This document shows, piece after piece, positions 47,201 to 58,825 of a DNA stretch of 64,000 bases. Within the stretch, counting starts at the first letter, position 1. Each line of letters begins with the position of its first letter. The stretch comes from Dactylis glomerata. Its lineage: Eukaryota > Streptophyta > Magnoliopsida > Poales > Poaceae. A program made the position numbers and the translations under genes. The stretch is taken from the NCBI GenBank assembly GCA_007115705.1, contig QXEO01000222.1, positions 1,741,179-1,805,178 of the forward strand, given 5' to 3'. The notes beneath the pieces were generated by a model, which was not told the DNA's origin, made no database searches, and was given only the letters and a program-made list of their open reading frames with translations.

Positions 47201-47807
47201 GCCAAGAACTCCGTCCCCCAAAACGCTGGACAACATGAGAATGGTGGATAAAGGCAGTGAAGACGTTGGCGTTTATGCAATCTGTTTCTACATGCAGGAC
47301 TATATCTGTTCTCATGCTTACGCAATTTTTTCCAGCGTTGCAGCTAATTATTTGGTTTGCCTTTCGTCATCGGCTTCGTATTTCCAACTTGCTAGTATTA
47401 GTTATTTTGGTTCAATTATTAGTAGAGTCTAGACATTTTATGAAGGTTATATGAAAAATAAATGTACAATAGATACTGAAGAGTGAACAATATTTGAGCT
47501 TATGTGGAATGTATGTAATTATGGGCACATTGTTTGTATGAATAAATTTTGTATGTATAATTATATATTTTTTGATTCGTAAGAACTTAGCAGTGACGGG
47601 CAACACAAATGTGCTTGTCATTGGTAATAGATACACTAGTGACGGACAAGGATTATGCATGTCACTGGTAACGTATTACCAGTGACGGGCAGGTTGCCCG
47701 TCACTAGTAACCTGTTACCAGTGACAGTATACCAGTGACAGGCGGTTTGCCAGTCACTGGTAAGCAAAAAGGGCCCGTCACTGGTAAGCGATTCTGCAAT
47801 AGTGACA

Positions 47808-48358
47808 ACTTTTCCATTTGTTGTCATCTCATGACTGAAACATTTATTAGTAAGCTAATTGGCATATATTCAGGATCTTATACTAATTATGCATATGTAG
47901 ATGGCATGAAAACAATAGTAAATAGATGGCACAAAATCTTCGTATAGTTGACTGCAAAGATAAAGGAGACTTAACCTTGCAGTCAATGTGGTAAGCAATC
48001 TCAAACTAATATATAGGAGACTTTGCACAGGAACACCGAGTCTTAATTGTATGTCCACCTTCCTAATTTGTTTTGTGTCGTTCTCATTCACATCATGCAG
48101 ATGGTGTCACTCATGCAATTGTCATTTTTTAACATAAATTGGTTTCTCTTATTTGTACGAACCGATAAGGGGTAAAAGATGACTATAGATAATAAGATCA
48201 GTTTATACCGGACACTCTTTGTTAGTAGGTCATCGACCATTGACCTCTTGCATATATTGAGAGGCCAAAGGTAAGTCAGGTTCATTGATATTGGTCTGAT
48301 TTTTGTAACAGTGTGACCTTTAATATAGAGTCCATCCATGGACAAAGGATATCTACTC
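47808..48358. other. AT-rich intergenic DNA
   Basis: No gene, element end or RNA gene recognised. Confidence 0.4.
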
Positions 48359-48721
48359 TAGCTCACGGGTGTAGATGCACCTATTTCCCAAAAATCATAT
48401 TTCAAAATATTGAAAAACTTTAAAAGAAATATTTTAGTGTACATCTGGATATTTTATGTTGACTCACCAAGTTTCAAGAGAAAAAGATATTTTGTGTGGC
48501 CTGTGTAAAAAGACAAATTTTAGTGCTATAAAATTGTATATTCATAAAAAAATTCTCTTTTTTACACAAGTCCCAAGAAATGTCTTTTCTGCACAAAACT
48601 TTGGTGGATGAACATAGAATGTTCAGATGTACACCTGAAATTTTTTGTCCAAATTTTATAACATTTTGAAATGCATTTAAAATGTATTTGTTATAATAGG
48701 TGTATTTACTCCTATGAGCCA
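48359..48721. mobile_element. MITE-like element
   Basis: About 363 bp with imperfect inverted ends: tagctcacgggtgtagatgcacctatt on the left and the complement of tggctcataggagtaaatacacctatt on the right. The interior has near-palindromic aaatttta/atttcaaaat stretches. The target duplication could not be fixed, so the superfamily is open. Confidence 0.55.
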
Positions 48722-49320
48722 AAACACCTTGTCCGACCGTACATATGCTTCTTAGATAGTATGTAACCATATTTTCGACATCACAAATATTTTACAACAT
48801 CAAATGTTTTGTTCATAGTTCTACATATGTGCATTTTATACACATTTTTCCAACAATCCAGCTGAACTCTTCTAAGGTGATGGGTCCGGGTACGGGGCCA
48901 CTCAGCATGTATCCATAGTCCATACTCTATCGGTGCCATCCCTAGCTGAAGAGCCAGATTGGATTTGGTGGCGACAACATGTGCGGTTGGAGCAGCCGGC
49001 CTATGTGGTTTTTATCCTTCATGAAAGGAAGTCGAGGTTTGGAATGGAGACGCGGTTGCCTCCACAATGCCATATTTATCTATGTTTTCCTTATTTCTTA
49101 TTTTTTTATAGATCTTGGTGTGCTGTGACTTTCCTTTTCAACTATTCGTGTTTGGTTCGTTGGTTGTGTGAGCGCATATGCACAAGTCGGGGGTTAACTG
49201 ATTTTGGTTATATCATTTTGATGGAGCTATTAGATTAATAAATGTTTTTAGTTATTTGGAAATTTATCCATATGCTAAACACTTATCCGTAATAAAGTAC
49301 CATTACCTTTTTTTGTACTA

Positions 49321-49577
49321 CTCCCTCCGTCCCAAAATATGTTGTGTATATTTTTTTGAAAAAGTCAAATCTTCTAAACTTTGACTAAGTATATAGGAAA
49401 AAATATCAACATCCACAATACCAAATATATATAATATGAAAGTATATTTTATAATAATTCTAATAACATTTATTTGGTATTGTAAAAGTTGATAGATTTT
49501 TGTAAATACTTGATTAAACTTAACAAAGTTTGACTTTGACTAAAAATTATAGGCAACATAAATTGGGATGGAGGGAT
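49321..49577. mobile_element. Stowaway MITE (Tc1/mariner)
   Basis: 257 bp, ends ctccctccgtcccaaaatatgttg and its imperfect complement (caacataaattgggatggaggga). TA target duplication at 49319-49320 and 49578-49579. AT-rich interior without coding. Confidence 0.92.
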
Positions 49578-49935
49578 TACATATAAGTCCTATGTCGGCA
49601 CGGAATGAAGTTGCTAATAAATATAAATTAAGTTGGTTTTTAGTGTTCATGATATTGACCCAGAGGAATCATGCTACTCCAAGTATTAATAGCTAGAATT
49701 AATTAGTACCTTTCTTAAGTCAAGCTATCCCATCCGACTAAATCCATGATGCTCCAATTGGTATACTCTTATCAGCACTTTGCTTTACAAATTAAAGTCA
49801 ACTGCAACAATCTCGGGCAGCTGATGTGACATGAACTCTTCTATTACGTGGACAGAAGATGAAATTTAACATTAATGCTGTCATACAGAACATATGAATC
49901 TTTCATAGCAAAATTTACTGGTATATTTGTATGGC

Positions 49936-49975
49936 AAATAATGGTCTATGGTGAATAAACCATAGACCATTATTT
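49936..49975. repeat. Perfect 17-bp hairpin
   Basis: aaataatggtctatggt, a 6-base loop (gaataa), then the exact complement. No flanking target duplication is obvious. Confidence 0.85.
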
Positions 49976-51403
49976 TGTAGTACGTTAATGCCTTCCAGAT
50001 CAAGTCAAATCTTGCTTTTCGTTATCTATCCTAAACTTTATTTTGGCGTTATCATTTCTTATAATCTGGTGGCTTGGATAAACCACGTAAGGGCGCAAGA
50101 CATTTTGCTGCAACCAGCAATCAACAAACAAAGGAAACGATGAACTCGAACACTCGGTTAATTTGTAGGCTTGTATAGCTGCACCGATCGACCATGCACT
50201 TGCTCGTACTGTAGTGTCTGATAGAGACACTGTCTCGATCGACTCTCGACGTCACAGGATAATGACGCGAAGGACAAGAGAATGAGGAAAGGACGAGAGA
50301 TTAGGCAGGTCGGTCACCATAAGCTAGCATGCGTGCAAAGCTAGAGATAGCATAGTCCAAGTCCAACACGTACATGTGTTGCCTCGATTCGATCACATGC
50401 ATGAATGTTTTCTTCAAAGTTACTTTTGGAACTCGATCCTAATCAAGCTAGCTACGCCTTTAGCTTTAGCTTTAGGGTGAAAATCTAAGATCTTTGATCG
50501 GATGACGACGCTTGTGCACTGTTTTATTATTAAAGGCGTCGTTTTTAAAGAGTCTGGAGTTCACGTGTTGTATTGATGGTGGTTATATTGTTGCTGCTAG
50601 AGCTGGAACACAATAGCAGGTCTTTTATTTTCTTAGTTTCTTTTCTCTATTTTTTAGCTGTGTGCATCTTGATATTAATATATACTCTTTAATCTTTATC
50701 GAAAAGGCTACGCCACTAGCTAAGTGAGAAAGTTCGTCAAAGATTACTTTTCAAACTCAATCCAAAGCTAGCTGTTCCTATAGCTAAGTCAGAATTTTCC
50801 CCACGTAATTAGCATCTCTAAGCTAGCTTATCTTTTAGTACTGTAATATTCTTCGATAGAATACGTGCATGTCAATATGGATCACATTCCGTTCTTCCTG
50901 GATATATATGGAAAATTCCACAACGACAGGACGTGGATCGAGTAGTGGATGGACAAGTTCTCTATCCCCACCAGAACTCTGGCGGCAAAAAGACTTAGCC
51001 GCATCAGGTACACGTCGGGTTGAGAACGCACGCCTAAATGGTCTCCATCTTTCTACAGAGCTACCGCCGGAAAAGTATGTGCATCGTACATAAAGTAACA
51101 GTGACATATATGCTATACTCAATAATTCGTCAAGATGTACAATATAACTTCTATTGTAAATAAGCTGAGACTTTATTTGATGAACTAAATAAAGTACATC
51201 ACTTCTGACAAATATGAAACAGCAAATTGAAATAAAATGTAATTCAAATGTCGTTGACTCTCGCTCTACTTTCAGTATCTCAATTCTCCACACGTCTTCT
51301 AACAATACTGCAAATGCCAAATCTAATACACAAGTTGAATGGACCTCAACAGTTTTGAAGAACGTCATGACTCATGAGTCACCCACGTCAATAGTCCAAC
51401 ACA
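49976..51403. other. Intergenic DNA, no supported gene
   Basis: Open stretches at 50835-51368 (minus) and 51214-51435 (plus) show no recognised motif and overlap each other. Poly(A) and SINE or LINE ends were not seen. Confidence 0.35.
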
Positions 51404-51783
51404 TCTATACTTCTTATAAAGCAAAACCCCAATAAGGGGTCATTTAAGTTATCTATCTCAACATGCAAGCTATCCACATCACCCATTATATTAGCCAATC
51501 AATTGTCTATGTCATCCTACTAATATTAATTAATCAATATCTCTGCATGCAATATATCCACCTCATCAATTCTTTTAAGCCATACAATTGAGTACTTCAC
51601 TATTTTTTGTTGGCAAATACACAAAAAATTAACTTTAATTGAATTTTGCCCTTGAATATTATGACCAATTGAATCTTTAGATTAATTTTAATTATTTTAA
51701 TAGACAATTTCTCATTTTATGTGTCTTATACATAGTAGATTTTTAAAGAGAATCCCGCTGCAACGCACGGGGTATTTTTCTAG
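51404..51783 (+). mobile_element. Short non-autonomous Helitron
   Basis: Only 380 bp. Begins TCTATACTTCTTATAAAG after host A 51403. It ends with hairpin-forming CCCGCTGCAACGCACGGGG and terminal CTAG (51780-51783) before host T 51784. Its 3' hairpin is nearly the same as that of the Helitron at 3245-4969, so the two probably share a helicase source. Confidence 0.85.
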
Positions 51784-52047
51784 TAAATCAATGAAGGCAG
51801 TATGCCCGCGAGCATGAGCACATACACCCCTTGGAATGTAGGTTGTCGGACGGCCGCTTTGTTGTACTATACTATATCGAGGGAAGAAGATTAGGAGAAT
51901 AAAGTAACGAAACCAGAGACCCAATAACAAAAATATACTTGACACAATCATCACTACCATTGCCGCCGAGACAAGCCAAAGTTCTGGATGATAATCCACG
52001 AGAATGTGAGGCATTGATCCACGGAGCCAAAACAGATATGCTCATTA

Positions 52048-52852
52048 GAGCATCTCCACCGGCGCTCCTAAAATGTCTCCCAACCACGGGTTGGCGCTGT
52101 TTTTGGGCCTGAGGAAAAAATTGGTGCACCATCGGTGAGCCAAATTTGTGTCGGCGCCCGTTGGATCCCACATAAACAGTCGGCGCTCCCGCGCTGGCCC
52201 CCGTGTGGCAGGACCCTATCGGGAGTGCCGGCACCTCGCGCCACGCTGGAAAAATGCCCTGGCCCTGCCTGGCAGAGCAAATTCATCCCCAAACCCTACC
52301 CTTGCCCGTCACCCACCTTCCAGAGCGACTCCCGCCACCGACGAGGCGCCCCTTCCTAGCTCCCCTCCTACTTCACCTGCAAAAAAATAGATATGTAGGC
52401 CTCCGACGCAACCCCGCTGCCGTCTGGCAAGGTTTCTGCCGCCTCTGCCGCTGATAGCGGCGGCGCACTCACATCGTCACAGGCGACGCCCCACTCCACC
52501 CGCAAGGTGTTCGGTCGTTTCCCTTGCCAGCGGCTATGGACACAGCGACGACGAGATTATGATGGAGGTGCTGCAAGAGGATGAAGCGGAAGCCACCGCC
52601 CATCTACAACGCTGGAATATAGGGTTCGCCTTCCTCATGCAACTCTAGCAGAAGATCAACGACGACGTTCCCCACGGGGACGGCTCATGGCCTGGCAAGG
52701 CGGCGAACAAGAATCAACGTAGGGACGCCAGCACCATGCTGCTGCACTCTGACTACTTTGCAAATGATGCAACAAATACACCAAAGGAATTTCGGCGGTG
52801 ATTCAAGATGAACAAGGATCTATTCATGAAGATTGTGCAAGGCGTGAGAGAG
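52048..52852 (+). pseudogene. PIF/Harbinger element 5' part with transposase remnant
   Basis: Starts at GAGCATCTCCACCGG after TTA (52045-52047), the usual PIF/Harbinger end and target. At about 52660-52852 a frame reads SWPGKAANKNQRRDAS, HSDYFANDATNTPKEFRR, stop, FKMNKDLFMKIVQGVRE. This matches the conserved N-terminal region of Harbinger transposases. The stop is TGA at 52799-52801, where the family usually has an Arg (consistent with a C-to-T change). The gene is cut off at 52852 by a CACTA element; the rest is not in the window. Confidence 0.75.
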
Positions 52853-53300
52853 CACTAGTGGAAATCGGGGGATTTGCACCAGTTTGTAACTGCCTTTTGC
52901 ATCGGTTTTGGAACCGGTACAACGCATCCGGGACTAAAGCCTTAACCTTTAGCACCGGTTGTGTTACGAACCGGTGCTAAAGGCCCTCCACGTGGCCTCC
53001 CACACGCTCCCCCGCCTGAGGACCTTTAGCATCGGTTCGTAATATGAACCGGTGCTAAAGGTTGGCGATGTGGCAGCCTCTCAACACTGAACGCTGCCAC
53101 GGCTAAAACCCTAAACCCTAGCCATTTGAAATACGATTTTTTCGGGTATTTGAAACACGTTGATGCACATATAAAAGAAACCATTATATTACACAATATC
53201 TTCATTTATATAGAGATCGAAGCTAGTGTCATCTTTCATCGTGCTTGGTCGACCATATTACATAATGATACATTGTACAATATATACAATATAATTTTGG

Positions 53301-53458
53301 TTATGATTTTCCAAACTCGTAATGCCGATGGTATTCTCCAGATGGTGCTATGACCTCATCAAGTAAGAATCTCACCACTTCCTCTTGAATTGCTCGTACA
53401 CGCTCGGTTGCTAGAAGACGATCCCGCATCCATTCGATCTAAATGTAAAGAAGGGGAT

Positions 53459-53497
<39 letters not shown>

Positions 53498-55060
53498 TGA
53501 AGAAACTCAACATAAATGATGGTAATAAAATAAAATTATGAATATTGTTTACGTACATCTAGTTGTTCTAGGACTCTGCCCCTCTCATAGCAAGTCTCTC
53601 GAATGAACTCGCAGACATAGAATCCACATAAATTATTCCCGTCTTCTTGCTTCAAGCACTTTACGAGAATAGAGTTCAATCAAAATAATAATCAAGGATG
53701 ATAATGGTATTGAAACTAGAACCAAAGAGATGCGCGGACCTAGCTAGTAGTACTTACCGGTACTTGTTTAAATTCAAGCTCCTTTTTCCAGGGTCCCGGT
53801 GCCTTATCCGTGAACCGTTTCCAAGCACTGCCCGTCAAACAAAATGAATAAAGAAGTTAGTAATTACTTGATATCGGAAAATGAACGAAAGTTGCTGATA
53901 TAGTGCCATGCATAATGATTGAAATTACCGCTGGAGTGTATCAATCATGTCTCCGAATGTCTCAAGGGGTTTACGTTTCGAGTCCATGACTAGTACTCGT
54001 TCTCTATCAAGTTCAATAACTAGCAGAATAAAATGATACCTGCGCACACGCATAACACACACTTAACATCGAGTAACCAAAATAGTAATGTGTATAAGAC
54101 AGTAACACACTCACTTGAAGTTGTAAGGAAATAGTATTTTCGTCATGGTTTCTTGTTTCCTTAACGCCCGTACCAAGTTATTCTCCGTGTCCTTGATATG
54201 GTTATGGAGAGTTAGCTCGTTCACGGTATATGGGTCAATGAACCCAATGTCATAAATTCGTCCTCTTTTGCATTCGAGTTTCTTCAATCTGCATAATATA
54301 GTGAGTAAAATTATGCATGCAATGAATGAGATGAGCTAAAGACTTAATTACAAAAATAATACTTACAAACAATAGACACTGATCATCGATTTGTCGAGGG
54401 CGTCATGATTGTATAACTGAAATAATTCAGCAAATTTGATGTTTATGTCGTCAGTTCCACGAAAGTAATGCTCATCATTAATTCCCAGTATGATCCAGTT
54501 CTGCCCATGCTGTGAGGCTCCCATGTACCACTTATGCAATTTTCGCATTCTTGTTGGTAGATTCAGAATCTCCTCGGGTCTGACAAGAGGGCTCCCGTGC
54601 CGGTATTGGTATGCTACTACTTCAGCCGTGGGGAAATCACACTTGCTTAAGTACTGAGAAACAGACATACCTACAGCTTCGGCCTCCTCTTTGTACAGTG
54701 CTATGATATCTGGATCATACTGGACATCGGGAAACACTTGGAGCAGGGGGCACGAGTTCATCTGTTCTCCGAGTTGAGGAACTGATTTACCTTTCGACCG
54801 CTTTGCTGCATCTGACTTGAGAATAGTGCGGTCATAGTCTGATGCAAGCCTTGGCTCGGGTTGGTGAAGGGTCTTCAACATTTTTAACACTTTTGGATCT
54901 AGAGGAGGCTGCTCGGCGGACTACTCGGTCTTCTTTTTCTTCAAATTTTCAAAGAAGTTCTTTGATTTCTCTTGTACTTTCGCCGCATTTTCCTCCGGAG
55001 TATAGTCGTAAGGTCTCTTGGGAGGAACCTTAGGTACTCTTGGGAGGGGCTCCTGTCGAC
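53301..55060 (-). pseudogene. CACTA accessory ORF with Ulp1-like cysteine protease domain
   Basis: Minus-strand exons with GT-AG borders: 55060 or beyond to 54367, 54288-54115, 54039-53939, 53827-53758, 53658-53557 and 53438-53301 (TAA). All six join in one frame. The first contains the plant transposon motif LPTRMRKLHKWYMGASQHGQ and EHYFRGTDDINI. The protease core shows the triad layout: His in YHFILLVIE, Asp in VLVMDSKRKP, Cys in NNLCGFYVCEF. Such C48-type domains accompany many plant CACTA and Mutator transposons; their role is unknown, perhaps removal of SUMO-like tags. An in-frame TAG at 54921-54923 cuts the N-terminal part, so a short product from the Met near 54890 or a pseudogene is likely. 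Confidence 0.8.
53461..53494. repeat. (AT)17 microsatellite
   Basis: An uninterrupted AT run in the last intron of the Ulp1-like gene. Probably variable in length. Confidence 0.95.
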
Positions 55061-55149
55061 GGATCGGTGATCAGTTACGATGACTCATCGATGGAGCGGC
55101 GATGGTACGCTTCCGCTTTTGGCTCTGAGCATCAGTGGGCGGAGGTGGC

Positions 55150-56318
55150 TGAACGGATCGTAAGGGCACCTAGAGGGGGGGTGAATAGGTGCTACTCAAA
55201 TTTTAGTTCTTTTTCAATTAAGGCTTGACACAAAGGTAAATTCTCTAGATATGCAACTAAGGTGAATTTACCTATATGTCAACTAGCAAGCTAAACAAGA
55301 TACAATATATAAAGGCAATAAAGGATAGAGGTAACCGAGAGTGGAGCACGCGGAGACACGGATGTAATTCCCGTAGTTCCTTCCTTTTTAGGGGAAGTAC
55401 GTCTACGTTGGAGGGGTGTGGTTGCCACAAAGGCCTAACCAACGCCACAAAGGCTCACCCTATTCTCCGGTACAAGCTTCCGCCACAAAGGCCTAGCTCA
55501 CTTTCCACTAAGGGATTCCTCAAGGCGGAACCGGCCTTTACAATCTTGGGGCACGCATCCACAACCGAATTGGAGGCTCCCAAGCACAACACAATGCTGT
55601 CAAACAACAAGTAGCAATATATCAAATACACAAACAAGGTCTTGGGACACAAGGGAACCCAAGACACAAGGGCCCTCAAGCAAATGAGAGGGGAAATCAA
55701 ATCGCTTCGGTGAGGATGTAGATGATGGTCTTCTCCTTCGATTCTCCAAAGATCAAGAGCTTTGGTGGGTTGAGGGAGGAGATCTAGTTGATTTGGTGGC
55801 TCAACAATGGTGGTCTTCTTCTTTTTGGACGAGCTACACAATGAGGAAGAAGGTGGGGGGTATTTATACCCCCCACAAATCAGACCGTTGCCTGCCAGAG
55901 AAGTCCGGCTAAAGCCGGAATTAAGTCCGGCTAAAGCCGGCCACACCGGCTAAAGCCGGCCTCAGACCGGCTATAGCCGGCCTGAAATATCCGGCCTAGC
56001 CGGAAATAGCCGGACAAATAGCCGGGTTTGTCCAGAGACGCAATGCCCCTTCCGAAATCGAGCAGTCCGGCTATAGCCGGTCTGGGACCGGCTAAAGCCG
56101 GCCTTCCTGGCCCAACTTTATATGAAACTTCTCCCAGAGCTTATTATCACCATTTCCTCAAGAATTTCCTTTGGGTAAAGATAATTATCAAGTATAACTT
56201 AGGAAACCCAATATCTTGTGCTAGGACATACTAAAATCCTGCAAAGCATAATCACACATTAATAGATAATGTATTGCTAACAAACGCCAAAATCAATTAG
56301 GCGGGAAATGCTCTTTCA
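55150..56318 (-). repeat. Sirevirus 3' LTR
   Basis: 1169 bp. On the minus strand it starts TGAAAGAGCATTTCCCGCC and ends GATCCGTTCA. Contains a palindromic array at 55905-56105. A TATA-like tatttatacc is at about 55860-55869. Confidence 0.88.
55905..56105. repeat. Palindromic CCGGCTAWAGCCGG array in the LTR
   Basis: About nine near-copies of ccggcta(a/t)agccgg or half-forms in 200 bp. Each copy is a palindrome of 14 bases, a pattern of conserved non-coding motifs known in Sireviruses. Confidence 0.9.
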
Positions 56319-56334
56319 ATCTCCCCCTTTTTGG
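56319..56334 (-). other. Sirevirus polypurine tract
   Basis: AAAAAGGGGGAGAT on the minus strand lies directly before the 3' LTR start. It primes plus-strand DNA synthesis. The region 56335-56743 between it and the extra ORF is AT-rich and non-coding. Confidence 0.85.
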
Positions 56335-56743
56335 TGTTTGATGACAATACATAATTTTGCATGTTTCAAATGATATAAAATATAGACGGAGCTCCCCCTT
56401 GCTATGTGCCTTATTTTAAATTTGTATTTGAATACAAAGACACATCAACAATAAGAACTCCCCCTAGATTTTATAATGTGAGCCATATATGCACAAGATA
56501 TAGCAAGTAGGATTAATAACGATAAACATAAGATCTACTACACAATAAGCATATAGTTCAACACATAGTAGTAGATAGATGATAAGTTCAACCATGGGAC
56601 ACAAGCGAGCAAGCACACGACATAAGAGCTTGTGACCCAACCAAATCCAAATGGAAAACCACAAATCCAAATGGAACACATGCAAATGGGACTTTCTCCC
56701 CCTTTGGCATCAAGATGCCAAAAAGGGAGACCACAACACAAGA

Positions 56744-58649
56744 TCACTCATCAACATCATCAAAGTCCTCATCTTCCTCATCATCATCTTCATGATCATC
56801 ATCTTCTTCCTCTTCATCATCATCTTCATCTCTTTCTTCCTCTTCTTCATCAATGGCTTCCTTGCCCTTGGAGGTGACTTCGGCTAACTCCTTCCAATCA
56901 AAGGTTGATCCTTCATTCCACTTGCCAAAAGAAAAAGTGTCCTCGGATAGATCTTGCTCTTGGGACTCTTCTTCATGGCTAGCTCCTTTGCCGTTCTCCA
57001 CAGCCCTCAAACGAGCATCCAAATCCTTTTGCTTCTTGTGGATGTGCTTGCGGTCCACATAGTCCTTGTATTGAGTTTGACGCACATCATTGTTCATGCA
57101 AAACAAAGCCCTTTGCCACCACTTGAGCTTCTTCATCTCTTGAACCATTCCACCACTTGGTGGATCCGCATTCTTCCTCCTAGAACCACTAGCATAGATG
57201 TTGCCACCCAACACATCACTCGAAGAGGGGTAAGCACTTGAGGTGCTAGACACCAAATGAGCGGTCTTCTTGTAGAGCTTGTTGGACTTGTGCACTTCCA
57301 ACTCTCCATCAAGCAAATCTTCCTCAATCTCAAAGTCTCCTTCAATGCCTCTGTCAATGATAAGCCTCATGATGAATGGAGCATAAGGAGGGATCTTCCT
57401 ATCAAGCATAGCAATCTTCATCTCCATGAAGATGAAGTACATCACATCGAGCTCCATCCTTTCACACTCCCTTCCGGCCTCGAAGACAAGACGGGCATGA
57501 TGGAGTAAATGCACAAGTCCTCCTCTGATAGAATCATTGTTGCCCCCACTTGGAGCAATGTTGGCACGGAATATTCGAAGGAAAATATCATAGAGGGGAA
57601 GGAGATTTGCAGTCTCTCCCACTTTGCCCCCTGGACCATACAGACACTGGATCTTCCTCTTGTTGTACTCTGTGGTGTCGAGATGCAAGCGGGCACCTCT
57701 AGGTCGATGAATGCCATCAAACCTATAGCCCAAAAGCTTCCCAAAGCGAGACATGGTCGAGTACTTCCTCACTTCACCTGACATCCAAGTGAAACCAACC
57801 TCATCCCTGGTATCAAACTCCAAAGTGGCAAAGAACTGCTGAATCAGATGAGGATTGTAGTCTTGCTTGAAGACCATCAACTTGTGCAACCCTAACTTCT
57901 CGGTGACCCAAAGAGCATCGGCAAAGTACTCATCCCTGGACAACGCTGCAATGTTGGTGAACTTCATAGGGCAAACCTTGGTGCTCATGGTCTCATACAC
58001 CTGCTCATATATCCTCTGATGCTCAGACCGGTAGAAGGAACCACTGTCGATGTCCCTCGGCAAGGCATAGAACTTCTGCTCACGGAACTCACGGTACTCT
58101 TGCTTGGACAGCTTCTTGAGATCACCAATGTTAGCAAACAGAGATTTCTTCTTCCGTTCTTCCAACCGCTTCTTCTTCATAGCAGCGGTCATCTGTGCAT
58201 CGTGATGCTCTTGTCGGCGGGCAAGAGTGGGATCAACATAGCGAGACCTCTTGGGTCGAGAGCCACCTGCAAACAGCACATATGTAGAAAGCATATAGGA
58301 TAAGCATGCATACCAGAGGATCAAGGAGCAATAGCACAAAAGGAAAAAAGCATGACAGTAGTAGGTGATCTACACCGGCTATTTCCGGCCTCAGGCCGGC
58401 TTTAGCCGGTCAGGCCGGCAATAGCCGGTCTGACACCGGCTTTAGCCGGACCAGATGGACAAATTCGAAATCTCAGCCGTAGGCCACCAAAACTTGTCAA
58501 ACATTTTCAATCTATGCAATGCAGAAGGAATCACAAGACCAAACAATCCCAGATGAACAACAAGGTACCATAGAATCAACTAACCCTAACCCTAGAGAGA
58601 CCTAGGGAGAGAGAGGAGAGAGAGAGAGTAGGGGGGTACCCTGGTCCAT
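56744..58649 (-). CDS. Sirevirus extra ORF in env position (spliced, acidic tail)
   Basis: The long frame 56744-58266 begins right after a strong acceptor (tttgcag at 58267-58273). A 10-base first exon with ATG at 58649-58647 and donor GT at 58639-58638 restores the frame, giving about 510 residues. The hydrophobic stretch read upstream of 58267 is therefore probably intron and not a signal peptide. A basic, Lys/Arg-rich start is followed by a conserved-looking central region (FYRSEHQRIYEQVYE, WVTEKLGLHKLMVF, FTWMSGEVRKYSTMSRFGKL) like plant transposon proteins of unknown function. The tail is almost all Asp/Glu. No membrane segment was seen, which argues against a true envelope role. Function is unknown. 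Confidence 0.7.
58370..58460. repeat. Palindromic motif array in the extra-ORF intron
   Basis: Four to five near-copies of ccggc(t/a)(a/t)tagccgg in 90 bp, of the same type as in the LTR, within the inferred intron of the extra ORF. Confidence 0.85.
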
Positions 58650-58825
58650 GGGGAGGGCGCCGGAGAGATGGCCGGCCGATGAGAGGGCACCGGCGGCCGG
58701 AGAGGAGGCGATCGACGGCGGCGGCGGCACCAAGGGAGGGGGGTCGAGTGGAGAGGAATAGGCATGGGGGTAACTGAGGAAACCCTCACCCCCACAGCCT
58801 AAAGACTTAGACTCGAAAACCCCCA

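Larger units (their letters stand above)
44374..47804. mobile_element. CACTA element with agtgacgggc subterminal repeats
   Basis: Ends CACTACTGCAGAAT at 44374 and its near complement (attctgcaatagtg) ending at 47804. Subterminal arrays of agtgacgggc and its complement gcccgtcact are at about 44420-44640 and 47590-47790. The 3-bp duplication is imperfect (aca on the right at 47805-47807; aca one base further out on the left). About 3.4 kb, no transposase recognised. Carries exon-like fragments listed separately. Confidence 0.83.
52853..55149 (-). mobile_element. CACTA element (left part) interrupted by the Sirevirus
   Basis: Left end CACTAGTGGAAATCGG at 52853, followed by subterminal inverted motifs tttagcaccggttcgtaa / gaaccggtgctaaag (about 52940-53060). 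It encodes a Ulp1-like protein on the minus strand. The right end is not in the window because the Copia element at 55150 onward was inserted into it. The left target triplet is gag (52850-52852). Confidence 0.82.

Noticed and set aside
50835..51368. 177-codon minus-strand ORF
   Set aside because: No domain, no intron signals and conflicting open frames on the other strand; chance ORF in unassigned DNA.
58267..58339. Hydrophobic N-terminal signal peptide on the Sirevirus extra ORF
   Set aside because: The stretch ends exactly at a strong splice acceptor; a short upstream exon gives a better start.
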